10,644 nucleotides of DNA from positions 1 through 10,644 of the forward strand of contig DAIELO010000021.1 of assembly GCA_027341705.1 (NCBI GenBank), given 5' to 3'. Of this stretch, positions 7,725-10,644 are shown piece after piece. The position numbers and the translations under genes were made by a program. The stretch comes from Caryophanales bacterium (lineage in GTDB: Bacteria; Bacillota; Bacilli; Alicyclobacillales; SLC66). Below the pieces are notes generated by a model, which was not told the origin of the DNA, made no database searches, and saw only the letters and a list, made by a program, of their open reading frames with translations. Positions within the stretch are counted from its first letter, which is position 1. Each line of letters starts with the position of its first letter.

Positions 7725-7732
7725 ATGATTAC

Positions 7733-8041
7733 TTACCAATAATATGCAAGTGCGCCTAATGTCAGTCCTGTTAACGCACCGAAAGTAAAGTACAATCCAG
7801 GGACGAAAACCAGTTCAGGAGTCACGCTTACTTGCTGATTTGCGTTTGGCAAAGTGGAAATGGGTGGTGTGTTCTCGGTTTGAAAATTAGCAAAGTGCGT
7901 GACAGGGCGACAATTTAACAAATAAACCCCAGATTGTGTGACCGTACTTAACACGCCGTGATAAATATTTCCATTACGATGAGCTGCATATACGGGTTTG
8001 CCAACAAATCGTACTGCATGATAATACAGTGGATGACCCAT
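7733..8041 (-). CDS. Small unrecognised protein with C-terminal membrane segment
   Basis: Minus-strand gene of 102 residues. The start is ATG with its A at 8041. It is fixed by AGGAGG (read on the minus strand, 8053 to 8048) six bases upstream; an in-frame ATG 12 codons earlier lacks such a site. The N-terminal part (10-45) has the pattern VGKPVYAAHRNGNIYHGVL followed by GVYLL, resembling a small beta-barrel of LSM or SH3 type, which is an inference. A Pro/Asn/Gln-rich linker covers about 52-75. The end, about 78-101, is hydrophobic with Gly and aromatic residues and fits one membrane segment running to the last residue. I do not recognise the family. It is transcribed away from the tyrosine phenol-lyase gene and toward phzF. 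A role in the spore or cell envelope is possible but not shown. Confidence 0.7.
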   Translation of the reverse strand: MGHPLYYHAVRFVGKPVYAAHRNGNIYHGVLSTVTQSGVYLLNCRPVTHFANFQTENTPPISTLPNANQQVSVTPELVFVPGLYFTFGALTGLTLGALAYYW

Positions 8042-8047
8042 CTCGGA

Positions 8048-8053
8048 CCTCCT
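8048..8053 (-). promoter_or_regulatory. Ribosome site that decides the minus-strand gene start
   Basis: CCTCCT on the + strand reads AGGAGG on the minus strand, six bases before the ATG at 8041. It shortens the longest possible frame (from 8077) by 12 residues. Confidence 0.75.
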
Positions 8054-8107
8054 CTCCTCATTTGCATCTTGCATCATATGTCGCGGTGGTGGGTATTGAA
8101 TAGGGGA

Positions 8108-8188
8108 ATAACCGGTAGCGCTTTTTTACTAATTTACGGTTATGCGGTGAAGCTTTACCACTGTTATCCAAAATATTGAAATTAGTAA
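8108..8188. repeat. Nested and interleaved inverted repeats before tyrosine phenol-lyase
   Basis: Three dyads are visible. A: ATAACCG 8108-8114 with CGGTTAT 8137-8143. B: TTACTAATTT 8126-8135 with AAATTAGTAA 8179-8188, a perfect 10-base pair. C: GGTGAAGCTTTACC 8145-8158, symmetric except one G/T position. C lies in the loop of B. The left arm of B lies in the loop of A and the right arm of A in the loop of B, so A and B as RNA would exclude each other or form a pseudoknot. The right arm of B covers part of the -35 region of the promoter at 8176-8205. No function is assigned. Confidence 0.6.
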
Positions 8189-8205
8189 GTGCTTACCTCT
8201 ATACT
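8176..8205 (+). promoter_or_regulatory. Sigma-A-type promoter of the tyrosine phenol-lyase gene, with palindrome
   Basis: TTGAAA (8176-8181) and TATACT (8200-8205) are separated by 18 bases; each differs from the vegetative consensus by one base. Transcription would begin near 8212, leaving about 32 bases before the ATG. The spacer holds GTAAG-TG-CTTAC (8185-8196), a palindrome with perfect 5-base arms and a good place for a repressor. Confidence 0.6.
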
Positions 8206-8213
8206 TGGATTGA

Positions 8214-9644
<1,431 letters not shown>

Positions 9645-9648
9645 GAAC

Positions 9649-9682
9649 AAAGCCTCTTCTCGCTGGGGAAGAGGTTTTTTTT
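9649..9682 (+). terminator. Intrinsic terminator after tyrosine phenol-lyase
   Basis: The stem CCTCTTC (9653-9659) with GAAGAGG (9668-9674) is extended by a G-T and A-T pairs, with an eight-base loop. It is followed by eight T at 9675-9682, a classic factor-independent terminator five bases behind the stop codon. Confidence 0.92.
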
Positions 9683-9702
9683 ATAATTCATAGTTAATCA
9701 TA

Positions 9703-9731
9703 TGGTCATCTGATGATTTGTCGTGTATAGT
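9703..9731 (+). promoter_or_regulatory. Probable lut promoter
   Basis: TGGTCA (9703-9708, four of six consensus) and TATAGT (9726-9731, five of six) are 17 bases apart, and TG precedes the -10. An alternative pair, TTGTCG (9718-9723) and CATTAT (9741-9746), is also 17 apart. Both would drive lutA. Confidence 0.45.
9706..9716. promoter_or_regulatory. Candidate LutR operator palindrome
   Basis: TCATC-T-GATGA is a perfect 11-base palindrome. It overlaps the -35 and enters the spacer of the better lut promoter. From memory, B. subtilis LutR (GntR/FadR-type repressor of lutABC) binds TCATC-N1-GATGA. The site and the genes it precedes fit lactate-relieved repression; no lutR gene is in the window. 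Confidence 0.55.
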
Positions 9732-9757
9732 GTAAAGTAGCATTATATTAATTAGGT

Positions 9758-9762
9758 AGGAG
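9758..9762 (+). promoter_or_regulatory. Ribosome site that decides the lutA start
   Basis: AGGAG lies nine bases before ATG 9772. The in-frame TTG 9763 and ATG 9766 are too close to it (0 and 3 bases), so ATG 9772 is chosen. Confidence 0.65.
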
Positions 9763-9771
9763 TTGATGCAT

Positions 9772-10500
9772 ATGAGAGTGTCCATGTTTGTTACTTGTAT
9801 GGTGGATAGTTTGTTTCCTCAGGTCGGTGAGGCGATGGTGCGAGTGTTAGAGCGACTCGGCGTGGAAGTGGATGTCCCGAAAGAGCAAACTTGTTGCGGG
9901 CAACCTGCGTGGAACAGTGGCCATGTAGAGGAAGCAAAAGTGGTCGGTAAAACACTGGTGCAGGCATTCAACAAGTCAGAGTATGTCGTATCACCTTCTG
10001 GATCGTGTACAGGGATGATCAAGCATTTTTTTCCGCAAATATATGAAAACGAATTCAAAATGGCAGAGGACGCGTTACACTTAGCTACTCACACATATGA
10101 GTTCTCCCAGTTTCTTGTCAATGTATTAGGAGTGACAGATCTAGGCGCAGTGTTTCCACATAAGGTAACCTATCACCCATCGTGTCACGCGTCTAGGTTA
10201 CTTGGTGTCAAGGATGAACCGTTATTGTTACTTGAACATGTGGCGCAAATTGAACTACTGAATCTGCCGAGAGCAGAAGACTGCTGTGGATTCGGGGGCA
10301 CATTTTCCGTAAAAATGCCGGAACTCTCTACCGCGATGGCAGATGAAAAAGTGGCGCACGTGGCGCAAACTGGTGCCGATGTGCTTGTCAGTACAGACAT
10401 GGGATGCCTTATGCACATCGGTGGTAGGATGGGACGATTAAAGAATGGTACGCGAGTCATGCATATTGCGGAATTGCTTGATGAGGGGATGACACGATGA
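9772..10500 (+). CDS. lutA: Lactate utilization protein A (Fe-S, CCG domains)
   Basis: Subunit of the LutABC iron-sulfur complex that oxidises L-lactate to pyruvate in Bacillus and allows growth on lactate. It is 242 residues from the ATG (B. subtilis LutA about 238). It has two cysteine-rich CCG domains: the first with TCCGQPAWNSG at 40-50 and Cys79, the second with Cys138 (HPSCH), DCCGFGG at 170-176 and Cys212. These are the expected cluster and cofactor ligands of this glycolate-oxidase/heterodisulfide-reductase-like family. Its last four bases overlap the lutB start (ATGA), so the two are translationally coupled. A LutR-type palindrome lies in the promoter. Generic CCG-domain oxidoreductase subunits are the alternative, but the lutB neighbour settles it. 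Confidence 0.92.
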   Translation: MRVSMFVTCMVDSLFPQVGEAMVRVLERLGVEVDVPKEQTCCGQPAWNSGHVEEAKVVGKTLVQAFNKSEYVVSPSGSCTGMIKHFFPQIYENEFKMAEDALHLATHTYEFSQFLVNVLGVTDLGAVFPHKVTYHPSCHASRLLGVKDEPLLLLEHVAQIELLNLPRAEDCCGFGGTFSVKMPELSTAMADEKVAHVAQTGADVLVSTDMGCLMHIGGRMGRLKNGTRVMHIAELLDEGMTR

Positions 10501-10644
10501 ATGATAATCATTCAACGTTTGAGGAACGCATTCACGAGGCAATAGAAGACGATTACCTCATTAATGCTGTGAAGTATACAACGGAACGTTTGAAGTCAAA
10601 AAAACTCGAAGCAGCAAGTGAGCTTGGCCAGTGGGAAGAATGGC
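10497..10644 (+). CDS. lutB: Lactate utilization protein B, N-terminal fragment
   Basis: The gene starts at an ATG that overlaps the lutA TGA by four bases and runs off the right edge, leaving 49 residues. A purine-rich ribosome site (GAGGGG) lies within the end of lutA. The visible part, with FEERIHEAIEDDYLINAVKY followed by TTERLKSKKL and SELGQWEEW, fits the LutB start from memory: a helical section before the LUD domain, ending in an ELG-W-E-W pattern. The ferredoxin-type cluster motifs expected in LutB would be further right and cannot be seen. LutC would be expected after it. Confidence 0.85.
   Translation, partial: MNDNHSTFEERIHEAIEDDYLINAVKYTTERLKSKKLEAASELGQWEEW

Noticed and set aside
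7958..8179. A 73-residue + strand frame opposite the minus-strand gene
   Set aside because: The first part is the antisense shadow of the gene at 7733-8041 and has no ribosome site. Only its last 33 codons are discussed, as a speculative leader.
10185..10511. A 108-residue minus-strand frame across the lutA end
   Set aside because: It is a shadow of lutA in another frame, with no ribosome site and unlikely composition. The same holds for the other antisense frames across dacB, resE, PHP and phzF.

Overview
This window looks like a chromosomal segment of an endospore-forming Firmicute (Bacillales). Three things suggest this: a dacB-spmA-spmB sporulation cluster next to rluB and resDE, an order known from Bacillus subtilis; strong AGGAGG-type ribosome sites with many TTG and GTG starts; and a LutA/LutB pair at the right edge. 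The base composition is moderately AT-rich. An Alicyclobacillus-like family is possible, but I cannot fix the genus from the sequence. I see no insertion sequence, phage gene, CRISPR array, tRNA or rRNA.

Region 1 (1-3196, + strand): a terminator-like hairpin closes the gene to the left of the window. Then come a secreted D-Ala-D-Ala carboxypeptidase (DacB type), SpmA and SpmB (spore core dehydration), and the pseudouridine synthase RluB. They are tightly packed and probably form one transcript. DacB, SpmA and SpmB act in late sporulation.

Region 2 (3197-7654, + strand): an extended -10 promoter directly after rluB leads into the redox two-component pair ResD-ResE. The cytochrome c maturation genes resABC, which lie between rluB and resD in B. 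subtilis, are absent here. Behind resE, with gaps of only 24, -7 and 12 bases, follow a 54-residue unrecognised protein, a PHP-family histidinol-phosphatase and a PhzF-family isomerase. All five genes may share one transcript that ends in hairpins near 7660-7724.

Region 3 (7733-8243): a small minus-strand gene encodes an unrecognised protein with a C-terminal membrane segment. Next to it is a divergent intergenic region full of interleaved inverted repeats. It carries a good sigma-A-type promoter with a palindrome in its spacer.

Region 4 (8244-9682): a stand-alone tyrosine phenol-lyase (tyrosine to phenol, pyruvate and ammonia) that keeps the residues separating this enzyme from tryptophanase. 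A strong intrinsic terminator follows it.

Region 5 (9703-10644): a promoter overlapping a perfect TCATC-T-GATGA palindrome (LutR-type operator candidate), then lutA and the beginning of lutB, for L-lactate oxidation to pyruvate. Tyrosine phenol-lyase and Lut both feed pyruvate, but they have separate promoters and different candidate operators.

Most of the window is well-known housekeeping or sporulation content. The parts least explained are the two small unrecognised genes and the structured DNA before tyrosine phenol-lyase.
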